Below are positions 34,439 to 41,998 of a stretch of 48,225 bases of DNA, one piece after another (position 1 is the stretch's first letter; every line of letters starts with the position of its first letter). The position numbers and the translations under genes are program-made. The DNA lies in NCBI GenBank assembly GCA_023251095.1, contig JAHEZL010000004.1:1-48225 (forward strand), written 5' to 3'. The stretch comes from Flavobacteriales bacterium. Its GTDB lineage: Bacteria > Bacteroidota > Bacteroidia > Flavobacteriales_C > GCA-002722245. The notes beneath the pieces are model-generated. The model did not search any database. It had not been told where the DNA came from and was given only the letters and a program-made list of their open reading frames with translations.

Positions 34439-37267
34439 ATGGGTAAAAAAATCTACGCAAGCACATTGTTATGTTGTTTAATGGCATTTACAGGGTTTTC
34501 ACAAATGGATCCCTGCGCAGGAATGCCCGGTTGTCAAAACGGAGGGGGAGATATGTTGAATGCTCCAAAAATGGATAGCGTTCCCTTCAATAAAACTTTT
34601 TTGCTAATGGTTGCTGTTACTTCAAAAAACACGATGAAGATTGACACATCAAGTAAGCTCATAGTAACAATTTCAAAAATAAGTGGTCCTGGTACTATTA
34701 GTGGAAATTTATCAAAACCAATTAATAAGTGGGTTGAATTTAATGATTTGCAATGCAGTGCAGAAGGGCAATATGTTATAAATATTACTGCCAATGGTTT
34801 GCCTAACGATACAATGACCTTTATTTGCAGCAGCAAATTTTCTGGCATGGGTGGAGGCGGAAATAATGGAGGTGGCAACAATGGCGGCGGCGGAAATCAG
34901 CAAAATTGTATTTCTTCTTCAAAAGGAGCAAGAACAAATTTGGGGTTGTATGGCGGATCAAGTTTAGATTTATCTTTTTCACAAAGCGGCAGATTGTTTG
35001 GCGCTATTTCTACTCCGGCATCTTTATTTGCCACAGATGACAGCGCAAAAACATGGTATGCTTGTTTTCCTGCAGATTCATTGGATTTTGGTTGTGGCAG
35101 AGGTTGGGGAGGACGAGGAACTAAAGTGTTGACGAATTCAAACGGATGGGTAGGTGTTCAAACTTCACAGGAAGCAGGCACACTAACTTCTTCCGTAATT
35201 AGTTTTTCAAACGGAGATAAAGGAAGCTGGAAAACGGCTTTAGACGCACAAACTTTTAAAGACAATGGATTCAATCAAGTGCAATCGGTGAGCTTAATTG
35301 CCTTATCGGATTTTTGGATGTACACTTCTGCGGGAAGTGCGGTAGGTAGAATAAATCAATCGGGAGTGGATAAATCAGGATTTATCAATGTGAGCACTTT
35401 ATCGGGAATGAACAGTAATTCACGTGTAAATGCAATGGCTGTTGCCAATCACGCATCAGGATATCCTTTGTTTTTGGTGATTGATGCCAATGGAATGAAT
35501 CAGGGAGGCGTTTTATATAAATACAACGGGACAGCAATTACTGCGGTAGGATTACCGGGTGGAGTTATGAGTGTAAGCGGAGTATTTACGCATCCTAATC
35601 AGGCGGGTGGCGATACTTTATTTATTACAACAGCAGGCGGTGGAGGATCAAAAATTTACAGAACTTTTGACGGTGGAACAAACTGGACAGATATCAGTAA
35701 TGGAAATGGCAACTGGTCGCTCACAGATGTGGATTACAGTGCGAGCTGGAAAAATGCAACAGCAGGATTAATCCTTTCAATTCCCGGTTCGGCATTTTCT
35801 TTCGACCTTGGAACAACATGGGAATCGGTACAATTGGTCAACAACGGAATGGCAGTTCATCCTGCTAATGAAACTGTGATTTTTGGAACGATGGGACGAG
35901 GTGTGGTGATGAGTACTTTTGGAACATCGGGACCATTTTTTATTCAACAAAACTATGGGTTGGAAGCGGTAAAAATCAATCAGATTGTTAGAACCAAATC
36001 GAAAAGTATTTTTTACGTTGCTACTCAGGCGGGCTTAGCCTACACAACAAAATATCTGGATCAGGGAATCAATAATTTTGATAAATGGAATACGCCTTAC
36101 GGACAGTTTCCTGTTCCTAAAGTTGGAGATGATGCAGGCGTTAGCGCTGTAGCAATTGATCCTAATGATTCACTGCACGTTATTGCCGGCTATTCTAACG
36201 GATTTTCTGTAACAACAACCGGTGTTTTAGGTTTTGCCAACGTAATGCCAACAGGTTGGGGAACCACCAATGGTAAGGCTGATCCGCGAGTGAGAGACAT
36301 TGAATTTGTAACAAGTTCAATTGTAATTGCAGTAACGGGTGGAGACAATTCCAGTCATGCGGGGTCAGGAAATATCTGGAGATCTTCCGATGGCGGAGCT
36401 TCATGGACGGCAGTAACTCCTTCGGGTGCCGATAAATTCACCAATGGAAATACAGTGGTGGTGGGTTATGGCTCTGATACAGTTATATATGTTGGAACAG
36501 GATTGGGGCAGGGCGGAACCGCCGACGATAAAGGAAAATTGTGGAAATCAACCAACTTAGGTGTAACATGGACGAAAGTAAATGTTGGTCCGAGCAACAA
36601 ATCCAATTCAGTTACCGAAATGCCAATCAACGACATTGATGTTGATCCGCGCGACAATAAAGTGATTTATCTGGCTACAGGTATTAATTTGGATAACGCC
36701 TTTGTGAAATCAACAGATGGCGGAGTGAACTATATGCAATTGAATGTTTTTGGCGAAGGCGCTTTTACTTCAGTAGCGGTTAGCTCATACAATCCTGATA
36801 CAGTTTATACAGCCATCAGAAGAGAAATGTATGTGTATGTTGCAACCAACGACTCAGTGTTTTTAGGCTTTAAAGGTTTGCCGGGTGAGTTGATTCCTGA
36901 TATCGTGATAGGATCGGTCATTGCGGGAACAAGCACGGGTATGTATACTTTGAGTCTGGATTTGCAATCTGATGGTACGACGGCAATTGATTTGCCATCA
37001 CAAAATGTAAGCGACAGGATTGCTATCTATCCAAATCCAACTACAGGATTGTTGAATCTGGTTTTAAATTCAAGCGGAAATGAAAATTATAAAATCGCTC
37101 TCTATGATTTGCTGGGCAATTCATATGCACTGCCGCTAAGTCAGGTTCAGGTAAACGGAAGTAAACAACTTACGCTTGATTTAAATGAACTGTCTACAGG
37201 TGCTTATTTTTTAAGCTTAAGCGGAACGAAAGACAGCGCTGTTAAAAAAGTGTTGATTGTACGTTAA
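34439..37267 (+). CDS. Sortilin/BNR-repeat-like secreted protein with T9SS type A sorting domain
   Basis: A 942-residue exported protein. The signal peptide ends near GFSQ (about residue 21). A small N-terminal domain (about 25-137) is followed by a Gly/Asn-rich linker (about 138-157) and then a long beta-propeller region (about 160-850). The propeller contains recurrent BNR/sortilin-like Asp-box motifs (RTFDGGTNWTDIS, RSSDGGASWTAVTP, KSTNLGVTWTKVN, KSTDGGVNYMQLN). The C-terminus is a type A sorting domain (about 862-942: IAIYPNPTTGLLNL, ELSTGAYFLSLSG). Such propellers can be glycan-related or merely structural, and no catalytic residues can be assigned. It follows the giant protein gene after a terminator. 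Confidence 0.9.
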   Translation: MGKKIYASTLLCCLMAFTGFSQMDPCAGMPGCQNGGGDMLNAPKMDSVPFNKTFLLMVAVTSKNTMKIDTSSKLIVTISKISGPGTISGNLSKPINKWVEFNDLQCSAEGQYVINITANGLPNDTMTFICSSKFSGMGGGGNNGGGNNGGGGNQQNCISSSKGARTNLGLYGGSSLDLSFSQSGRLFGAISTPASLFATDDSAKTWYACFPADSLDFGCGRGWGGRGTKVLTNSNGWVGVQTSQEAGTLTSSVISFSNGDKGSWKTALDAQTFKDNGFNQVQSVSLIALSDFWMYTSAGSAVGRINQSGVDKSGFINVSTLSGMNSNSRVNAMAVANHASGYPLFLVIDANGMNQGGVLYKYNGTAITAVGLPGGVMSVSGVFTHPNQAGGDTLFITTAGGGGSKIYRTFDGGTNWTDISNGNGNWSLTDVDYSASWKNATAGLILSIPGSAFSFDLGTTWESVQLVNNGMAVHPANETVIFGTMGRGVVMSTFGTSGPFFIQQNYGLEAVKINQIVRTKSKSIFYVATQAGLAYTTKYLDQGINNFDKWNTPYGQFPVPKVGDDAGVSAVAIDPNDSLHVIAGYSNGFSVTTTGVLGFANVMPTGWGTTNGKADPRVRDIEFVTSSIVIAVTGGDNSSHAGSGNIWRSSDGGASWTAVTPSGADKFTNGNTVVVGYGSDTVIYVGTGLGQGGTADDKGKLWKSTNLGVTWTKVNVGPSNKSNSVTEMPINDIDVDPRDNKVIYLATGINLDNAFVKSTDGGVNYMQLNVFGEGAFTSVAVSSYNPDTVYTAIRREMYVYVATNDSVFLGFKGLPGELIPDIVIGSVIAGTSTGMYTLSLDLQSDGTTAIDLPSQNVSDRIAIYPNPTTGLLNLVLNSSGNENYKIALYDLLGNSYALPLSQVQVNGSKQLTLDLNELSTGAYFLSLSGTKDSAVKKVLIVR

Positions 37268-37279
37268 ATGAGCATTTAC

Positions 37280-37313
37280 AATATAATCCCTGCCGAAAGG
37301 CGGGGATTATATT
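37280..37313 (+). terminator. Hairpin terminator after the sortilin-like gene
   Basis: A 15-bp stem (AATATAATCCCTGCC with its complement, one G-T wobble) closed by a GAAA tetraloop, 13 nt after the stop codon. The long AT-rich ends supply the U-rich tail. Confidence 0.75.
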
Positions 37314-37325
37314 ATCTCTAAAGGC

Positions 37326-37356
37326 TTGACTGGTGAATAGAAATAGAATAAGTTTG
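37326..37356 (+). promoter_or_regulatory. Bacteroidota-type promoter for the first paralogous lipoprotein gene
   Basis: TTG (37326-37328), 20 nt, then TAAGTTTG (37349-37356). This agrees with the TTG / TAnnTTTG pattern of the phylum's main sigma factor. The ATG lies 33 nt downstream of the -7 box. Confidence 0.6.
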
Positions 37357-37388
37357 CAGCACGGTAAATTAGAAAAGGATAAATCATT

Positions 37389-38219
37389 ATGAAAAACTCT
37401 ACAAAAACATTTTTAATTCTTGCTTTAGGAGTAATAATAGTAAGCTCTTGCAGCAAAAACAATAAAGTGGCTTATGAGGATTTGCCGACAATAAAAACAG
37501 AAGACAAAGTGGTTTTGGATACCATGGAACAGGCTGATGCCGCTTACACTCAGGTATACACTGTTGTTCATACAGAAGTAAGCAATGTAGAGGATCAGGC
37601 CTTTAAAACAGGAGGTTCTTCGGGTTTGGCTTCAGATCCAAATGCTGTTGTTACCTGCGAAATTGATTCTACCGATAAAGCCAATAAGTATGTAAGTAAA
37701 GTCACCATTAGCTATCCAACTCCAAGTGTATGGAACGGTGTTACTAAATCAGGAAAAATCATTGTTACTAAAAACGGAAAAATTACTACTCCGGGAACGA
37801 TGTGTTATATCACTTTTGAAAACTTTACAATCAATGGTATCTCTATAAGCGGAACACCAACTTTAGAAAACAAAGGTTTTGTAAATGCAACTTATACTAT
37901 GGCGCTTAAAATGAATGATGGTATATATGGATCTATTTTTCATTTGTCTTTGGATTTAACTTTAGGTTTTACCATTTCCAACGGATCATATGCGTTGACT
38001 ATGTCGGGAACAGAAACGCTGACTTTCAATGGCAGAACGGTGAAATCCAGCTGCACTTCTCCACTGATGCGTGCATTGGATTGCGACTTCATCAAAAAAG
38101 GAGCAAAAGAAATTGTTGAAGGTTCTGATAAAAAGATCTTGGATTATGGAGATGGAACTTGTGATGCTAAGTCAACTTTTATTGTAAAAGGAATAACTTA
38201 TCAATATACTCAGCAGTAG
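37389..38219 (+). CDS. Paralogous lipoprotein 1 of 3 (VVHTEVSNVEDQ family)
   Basis: A 276-residue envelope lipoprotein of unknown function. The lipobox VSSC gives acylated C21. After a short acidic linker comes the family signature: AYEDLPT, then QVYTVVHTEVSNVEDQ and FKTGG. A beta-rich domain follows (KVTISYP, GKIIVTKNGKI, NFTINGISISGTPTLENKGF). It ends with CDFIKKG, a GDGTCDAKSTFIVKG motif and TYQYTQQ. The GDGTCD(A/N)K(A/S)T...G ending recurs in other Bacteroidota lipoproteins in my general knowledge. It has its own promoter and terminator, so it is probably transcribed separately from its two paralogues. Confidence 0.85.
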   Translation: MKNSTKTFLILALGVIIVSSCSKNNKVAYEDLPTIKTEDKVVLDTMEQADAAYTQVYTVVHTEVSNVEDQAFKTGGSSGLASDPNAVVTCEIDSTDKANKYVSKVTISYPTPSVWNGVTKSGKIIVTKNGKITTPGTMCYITFENFTINGISISGTPTLENKGFVNATYTMALKMNDGIYGSIFHLSLDLTLGFTISNGSYALTMSGTETLTFNGRTVKSSCTSPLMRALDCDFIKKGAKEIVEGSDKKILDYGDGTCDAKSTFIVKGITYQYTQQ

Positions 38220-38236
38220 TAAGAGAAATAAATTTT

Positions 38237-38271
38237 AAAAAATCCCTGCTGAAAGGCGGGGATTTTTTTTT
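38237..38271 (+). terminator. Terminator after lipoprotein 1
   Basis: The stem AAAATCCCTGC / GCGGGGATTTT with a GAAA-type loop leads directly into a run of T, 17 nt after the stop codon. Confidence 0.85.
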
Positions 38272-38307
38272 GCTAAAATTTTTAAGGATCATTTTAATTG
38301 TAACCCA

Positions 38308-38335
38308 TTTGTCTGATGTCCGTTAAATAGTTTTG
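38308..38335 (+). promoter_or_regulatory. Candidate promoter for lipoprotein 2
   Basis: TTTG (38308-38311), 16 nt, then TAGTTTTG (38328-38335), a TAnnTTTG match. The spacer is shorter than ideal, so the -33 part is doubtful. The ATG lies 57 nt downstream of the -7 box. Confidence 0.35.
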
Positions 38336-38391
38336 AGAAATAAATCAATAATTCATATTTTAGTCCTGATTTTCCAACAAATAAAACAATT

Positions 38392-39282
38392 ATGAAAAAA
38401 ATTACCACCTCAATTTTCTCGCTGGCCCTTGTTTTAACAGTGGCTTCTTCTTCTTGTCAGAAAAAAGCAGTTGCTTATGATGACCTTCCAACGGTAAGTA
38501 CCGATGTAGATACAACACTTAAAAATTCAAATACAGTTAATCAACAGGCTCAACAAGTATTTACTGTTGTGCACACCGAAGTAAGCAATGTTGAAGAACA
38601 ATCGTTTAAAACTGGTGGAGACTTTGATCATAATCCAAATTGTACTCGTTCAAACGATATAATTGATTCTACATTGATCAATGGCAAATACGTGAGATAC
38701 GTAAAACAAATGACCCTTACTTTTCCTTATCAATACAAGGATACAAAGTATTTGGATCACACCTTTTATGGTAAAATTGTAATAACTAAAACAGGTAGAT
38801 TGGACACAAAAGGAACTGTTTGTACTATTGTTCTTTCAAGTATTGCTGGTTTTGGGAATAATAATTATTTAGTAGTTGATGGTCATTGGATTTCTGGTAC
38901 TTTGACTTTAGAAAATCAAGGCTTTGTTAATGGCGTTTATAATATGAAATTAGATTTGACTAATGGTAGGATAGATAATTTTGATCAATTGAATCTTCAC
39001 TACACTTTAGCGGCATCGGTATCAAATAAAATTTACACAGTTTCTGTGACAGGATCACAATCCTTTGGCTACGGCGGGTTCCTTGGTACTGTTACTAGTG
39101 AAATCACTTCACCTTTAATTTTAAGTTCCGACTGTAATTACATTAAAAAAGGATCAACCAAAGTGACAACCACTAATTGGCAGTCAAATCAAGTTACTAC
39201 GACTGATTATGGAGACGGAACTTGTGATGCTAAATCAACAGTTATAATTGGTGCGACGACTTATAAGTATGATTTGTTTTAA
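38392..39282 (+). CDS. Paralogous lipoprotein 2 of 3
   Basis: A 296-residue paralogue with lipobox cysteine C22 (SSSC). It shares AYDDLPT, QVFTVVHTEVSNVEEQSFKTGG, GKIVITKTGRL, TLENQGFVNGVYNMKLD and CNYIKKG. It ends with the YGDGTCDAKSTVI motif. It is slightly longer than its neighbours because of an insertion around residues 140-165 (FGNNNYLVVDGHWISG), and it is the most divergent in the central strands. It is flanked by its own candidate promoter and terminator. Function unknown; the conserved Cys-bearing terminal motif suggests a ligand-binding or assembly interface. Confidence 0.85.
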   Translation: MKKITTSIFSLALVLTVASSSCQKKAVAYDDLPTVSTDVDTTLKNSNTVNQQAQQVFTVVHTEVSNVEEQSFKTGGDFDHNPNCTRSNDIIDSTLINGKYVRYVKQMTLTFPYQYKDTKYLDHTFYGKIVITKTGRLDTKGTVCTIVLSSIAGFGNNNYLVVDGHWISGTLTLENQGFVNGVYNMKLDLTNGRIDNFDQLNLHYTLAASVSNKIYTVSVTGSQSFGYGGFLGTVTSEITSPLILSSDCNYIKKGSTKVTTTNWQSNQVTTTDYGDGTCDAKSTVIIGATTYKYDLF

Positions 39283-39306
39283 TATAATTCCGAATTAGAT
39301 TTCAAT

Positions 39307-39337
39307 AAAAATCCCCGCGCAACCCGCGGGGATTTTT
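39307..39337 (+). terminator. Terminator after lipoprotein 2
   Basis: A perfect 13-bp stem (AAAAATCCCCGCG with its complement) and 5-nt loop ending in a T run, 24 nt after the stop codon. Confidence 0.9.
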
Positions 39338-39423
39338 ATTTATGCCTTACTCAAGACAACCTTTTTTAAAACCCTTCGTCTAAACTGCAGAATTCAACTC
39401 ACGAACTATTAAATTATATAGAT

Positions 39424-40266
39424 ATGAAAGTAAAAAGCACCTCCTCCTTATTATTGGCTTCGGCCCTTATGCTTACTTTAACTTATTCTTGTAAACAAGA
39501 CAGAGATGTTGCTTACGATGATCTTCCTGCAGCAAGTGATGTGGAAAGTTCTGATGACAACACCACTTCTGATGCAGCCTACACTCAGGTATATACTGTA
39601 GTGCACACGGAAGTAAGCAATGTGGAGGATCAATCATTTAAAACTGATGGTGGTCCGTCACCCGATCCTTGTGCTAATATTACTTATGAAGTAGATTCAA
39701 CAGACAAATTCAAAAAGTTTCTTAAAAAGATGACCATCGATTACGGAAACAGCGGATGTACCTGGGATGGCAAAGTGAAAAAAGGAAAAATCTTAATTAC
39801 AAAAACCGGGAAACTTGCTACAGCAGGAAGTATAACCACTGTTACTTTGGAAAACTTTTATATTGACGGCGCTCGTGTAGAAGGTACTGCAACCATTGAA
39901 AACAAAGGGTTTGCATCAGGATATTACTCTATTAAATTTGATGTAACAGGCGGTAAAATCAAAGCTACTACAGGAGATACAGCTACATGGGAATCTCACA
40001 GAACTATGGATATGTACTTAAGTCCAGGTTCAATAAAAACTTTGATGAGAGGAACTTCAAGTGGTGTTAACCATAAAGGAATAGCGTATTCTGTAACTAC
40101 CACAGAAGATTTAGTGACTGAGTTTGGTTGTGCTTACGTGAAAAAAGGCGGATTGAAAATCACCGCAACAGGAAAACCTGATATCAATATTGATTTCGGT
40201 GACGGAACCTGCGACAATAAAGCAACTATCACCATTAACGGTGTGAAATACAAAAAGAGTTTATAA
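39424..40266 (+). CDS. Paralogous lipoprotein 3 of 3
   Basis: A 280-residue paralogue with lipobox cysteine C23 (YSC). It carries AYDDLPA, QVYTVVHTEVSNVEDQSFKTDGG, GKILITKTGKL, TIENKGFASGYYSIKFD and CAYVKKG, and ends with FGDGTCDNKATITINGVKY. Stretches of the N-terminal signature are nearly identical to paralogue 1 at DNA level, which indicates fairly recent duplication or conversion. There is no clear promoter box in the 86 nt between the preceding terminator and the ATG. The function is unknown. Confidence 0.85.
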   Translation: MKVKSTSSLLLASALMLTLTYSCKQDRDVAYDDLPAASDVESSDDNTTSDAAYTQVYTVVHTEVSNVEDQSFKTDGGPSPDPCANITYEVDSTDKFKKFLKKMTIDYGNSGCTWDGKVKKGKILITKTGKLATAGSITTVTLENFYIDGARVEGTATIENKGFASGYYSIKFDVTGGKIKATTGDTATWESHRTMDMYLSPGSIKTLMRGTSSGVNHKGIAYSVTTTEDLVTEFGCAYVKKGGLKITATGKPDINIDFGDGTCDNKATITINGVKYKKSL

Positions 40267-40281
40267 AACCAACAACTACTG

Positions 40282-40325
40282 AAACAAGAAAATCCCTTCG
40301 AGCAATCGAAGGGATTTTCTTGTTT
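40282..40325. terminator. Very long bidirectional terminator
   Basis: A perfect 20-bp stem with a GCAA tetraloop, containing A-rich and T-rich ends on both sides. It lies between convergent lipoprotein 3 (plus) and the OmpH-like gene (minus), 15 nt from each stop codon, and should end both transcripts. Confidence 0.9.
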
Positions 40326-40340
40326 GAACAAGGTTCTGAT

Positions 40341-40823
40341 TTACTTATTAATATACTCAATCACCTGATGCGTAATATCCAACGCTGAATCTCCATACAA
40401 CACATTGTTCATCGGCAATATAAACTGATATTCATTTTCCTTACCGAAAGCCAGTATTTTTTTATCCATCTCTTCGGTTACCTTTTTATTATACACATCA
40501 GAAGAATCAGAAATGGCTTTCATTAGGTTTTCCAGCTTCCAGTGCAAATGGTTTCTCTTTTCTTTCAACTCATTCATATAATCAGCTTCCTGAATTTTGC
40601 TGTTGGCGATTTCCGCTTTCACACTTTCCAGTTCTACCGACACCTGATTAATTTCAGGTTGTTTCTTTCCGCGCATTTCCGCCAGCTTCACATCTAAAGC
40701 TTTTCTCATATTCATTTTTTCAGCCACATGCGCAGTGTTGACATAAACTGTTTTGTTTTCAGCAGTTGAAGGCTGACATGCTGCGAACAGCAATACGGGA
40801 GCAATTTTTAACAGAGGGTGCAT
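40341..40823 (-). CDS. OmpH/Skp-like periplasmic chaperone, lipoprotein form
   Basis: A 160-residue protein with a lipoprotein signal (LLFAAC, acylated C16). VYVNTAHVAEKMN is followed by a long charged coiled-coil (about residues 40-110, INQVSVELESVKAEIAN then NELKEKRNH). A C-terminal part (ILAFGKENEYQFILPMNNVLYGDSALDITHQVIEYI) matches the OmpH/Skp fold, in which coiled-coil arms hold unfolded outer-membrane proteins. Classic Skp is not a lipoprotein; Bacteroidota often have such variants. It is divergent from aroC and is probably a single-gene unit. Confidence 0.85.
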   Translation of the reverse strand: MHPLLKIAPVLLFAACQPSTAENKTVYVNTAHVAEKMNMRKALDVKLAEMRGKKQPEINQVSVELESVKAEIANSKIQEADYMNELKEKRNHLHWKLENLMKAISDSSDVYNKKVTEEMDKKILAFGKENEYQFILPMNNVLYGDSALDITHQVIEYINK

Positions 40824-40909
40824 CTTAAAATGTTTTATCCAATAAATTTAATGCAATTTTAATCAGTTTCGCATGACATTCACTATAAAATTAGTAATTT
40901 TCCTCCCCT

Positions 40910-41989
40910 ATGGCTGCAAATACTTTTGGCGAAATATTCAGGATAACAACGTTTGGAGAATCTCATGGAATAGCGCTGGGTGGCGTTATCGACGGCTGTC
41001 CTGCCGGATTGGAGATTGATTTTGATTTCATTCAGCAAGAACTGGACAGAAGAAAACCCGGACAATCGAAAATTGTAACCCAACGCAAAGAACCCGATAC
41101 AGTAGAATTTTTATCGGGCATTTTTGAAGGAAAAACTACCGGTGTTCCTATCGGATTTATTATTAAAAACGACAATCAACGATCTAAAGATTACGATCAT
41201 ATCAAAAATTCTTTCCGTCCGTCGCATGCTGATTTTACCTACGATACCAAATACGGCAATCGCGATTACCGCGGCGGAGGCAGAAGCTCGGCGCGTGAAA
41301 CCGTTGCCAGAGTGGTGGGTGGAGCAGTGGCAAAATTGCTTTTGAAAAAACTCGGCGTAAGCGTTCAGGCTTATGTTTCACAAGTAGGATCTTTGAAATT
41401 GAAAAAAAATTATACCCAACTCGATTTAAGTAAAACAGAAAGCAATATCGTTCGTTGTCCAGATAAAAAGATGGCCGAAGAAATGATCACGCTGATTGAT
41501 TCTGTTAGAAAAAAAGGAGATACCATCGGCGGCCTCGTAACCGGCGTTGCCAAAGGAGTTCCTGTAGGATGGGGCGAACCTGTATTTGATAAATTACACG
41601 CCGATTTAGGTAAAGCCATGCTGAGCATCAATGCCGTTAAAGGCTTTGAATACGGTTCAGGCTTTGAAGGCGTGGCGCTCAAAGGCAGTGAACACAACGA
41701 TGCTTTCTATGCTGAAAAAGGAAAAATAAAAACCAAAACCAATCACTCCGGAGGAATTCAGGGTGGAATTTCTAATGGCGAAGACATTTATTTTTCCGTT
41801 GCTTTTAAACCTGTTGCTACCATCATGATGGATCAGGATTCAGTAGACAAAAAAGGGAAAAAGACTGTTGTTACAGGAAAGGGCAGGCATGATCCTTGTG
41901 TGTTGCCGCGTGCAGTACCTATTGTTGAAGCAATGACAGCTTTGGTGCTTGTTGACCATTATCTGAGAGCTCGTACTAACCGAATTTAA
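40910..41989 (+). CDS. aroC: Chorismate synthase
   Basis: A 359-residue FMN-dependent enzyme that converts EPSP to chorismate, the end of the shikimate pathway. Signatures are [11 protein letters not shown] near the start, the basic Arg/Gly-rich FMN/EPSP-binding loop [24 protein letters not shown]-like [12 protein letters not shown], and [18 protein letters not shown] near the end. The length is typical. It starts an apparent plus-strand run with the AsmA-like gene 9 nt downstream. The pathway partners are not in the window. Confidence 0.98.
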   Translation: MAANTFGEIFRITTFGESHGIALGGVIDGCPAGLEIDFDFIQQELDRRKPGQSKIVTQRKEPDTVEFLSGIFEGKTTGVPIGFIIKNDNQRSKDYDHIKNSFRPSHADFTYDTKYGNRDYRGGGRSSARETVARVVGGAVAKLLLKKLGVSVQAYVSQVGSLKLKKNYTQLDLSKTESNIVRCPDKKMAEEMITLIDSVRKKGDTIGGLVTGVAKGVPVGWGEPVFDKLHADLGKAMLSINAVKGFEYGSGFEGVALKGSEHNDAFYAEKGKIKTKTNHSGGIQGGISNGEDIYFSVAFKPVATIMMDQDSVDKKGKKTVVTGKGRHDPCVLPRAVPIVEAMTALVLVDHYLRARTNRI

Positions 41990-41998
41990 TTTTACCTT

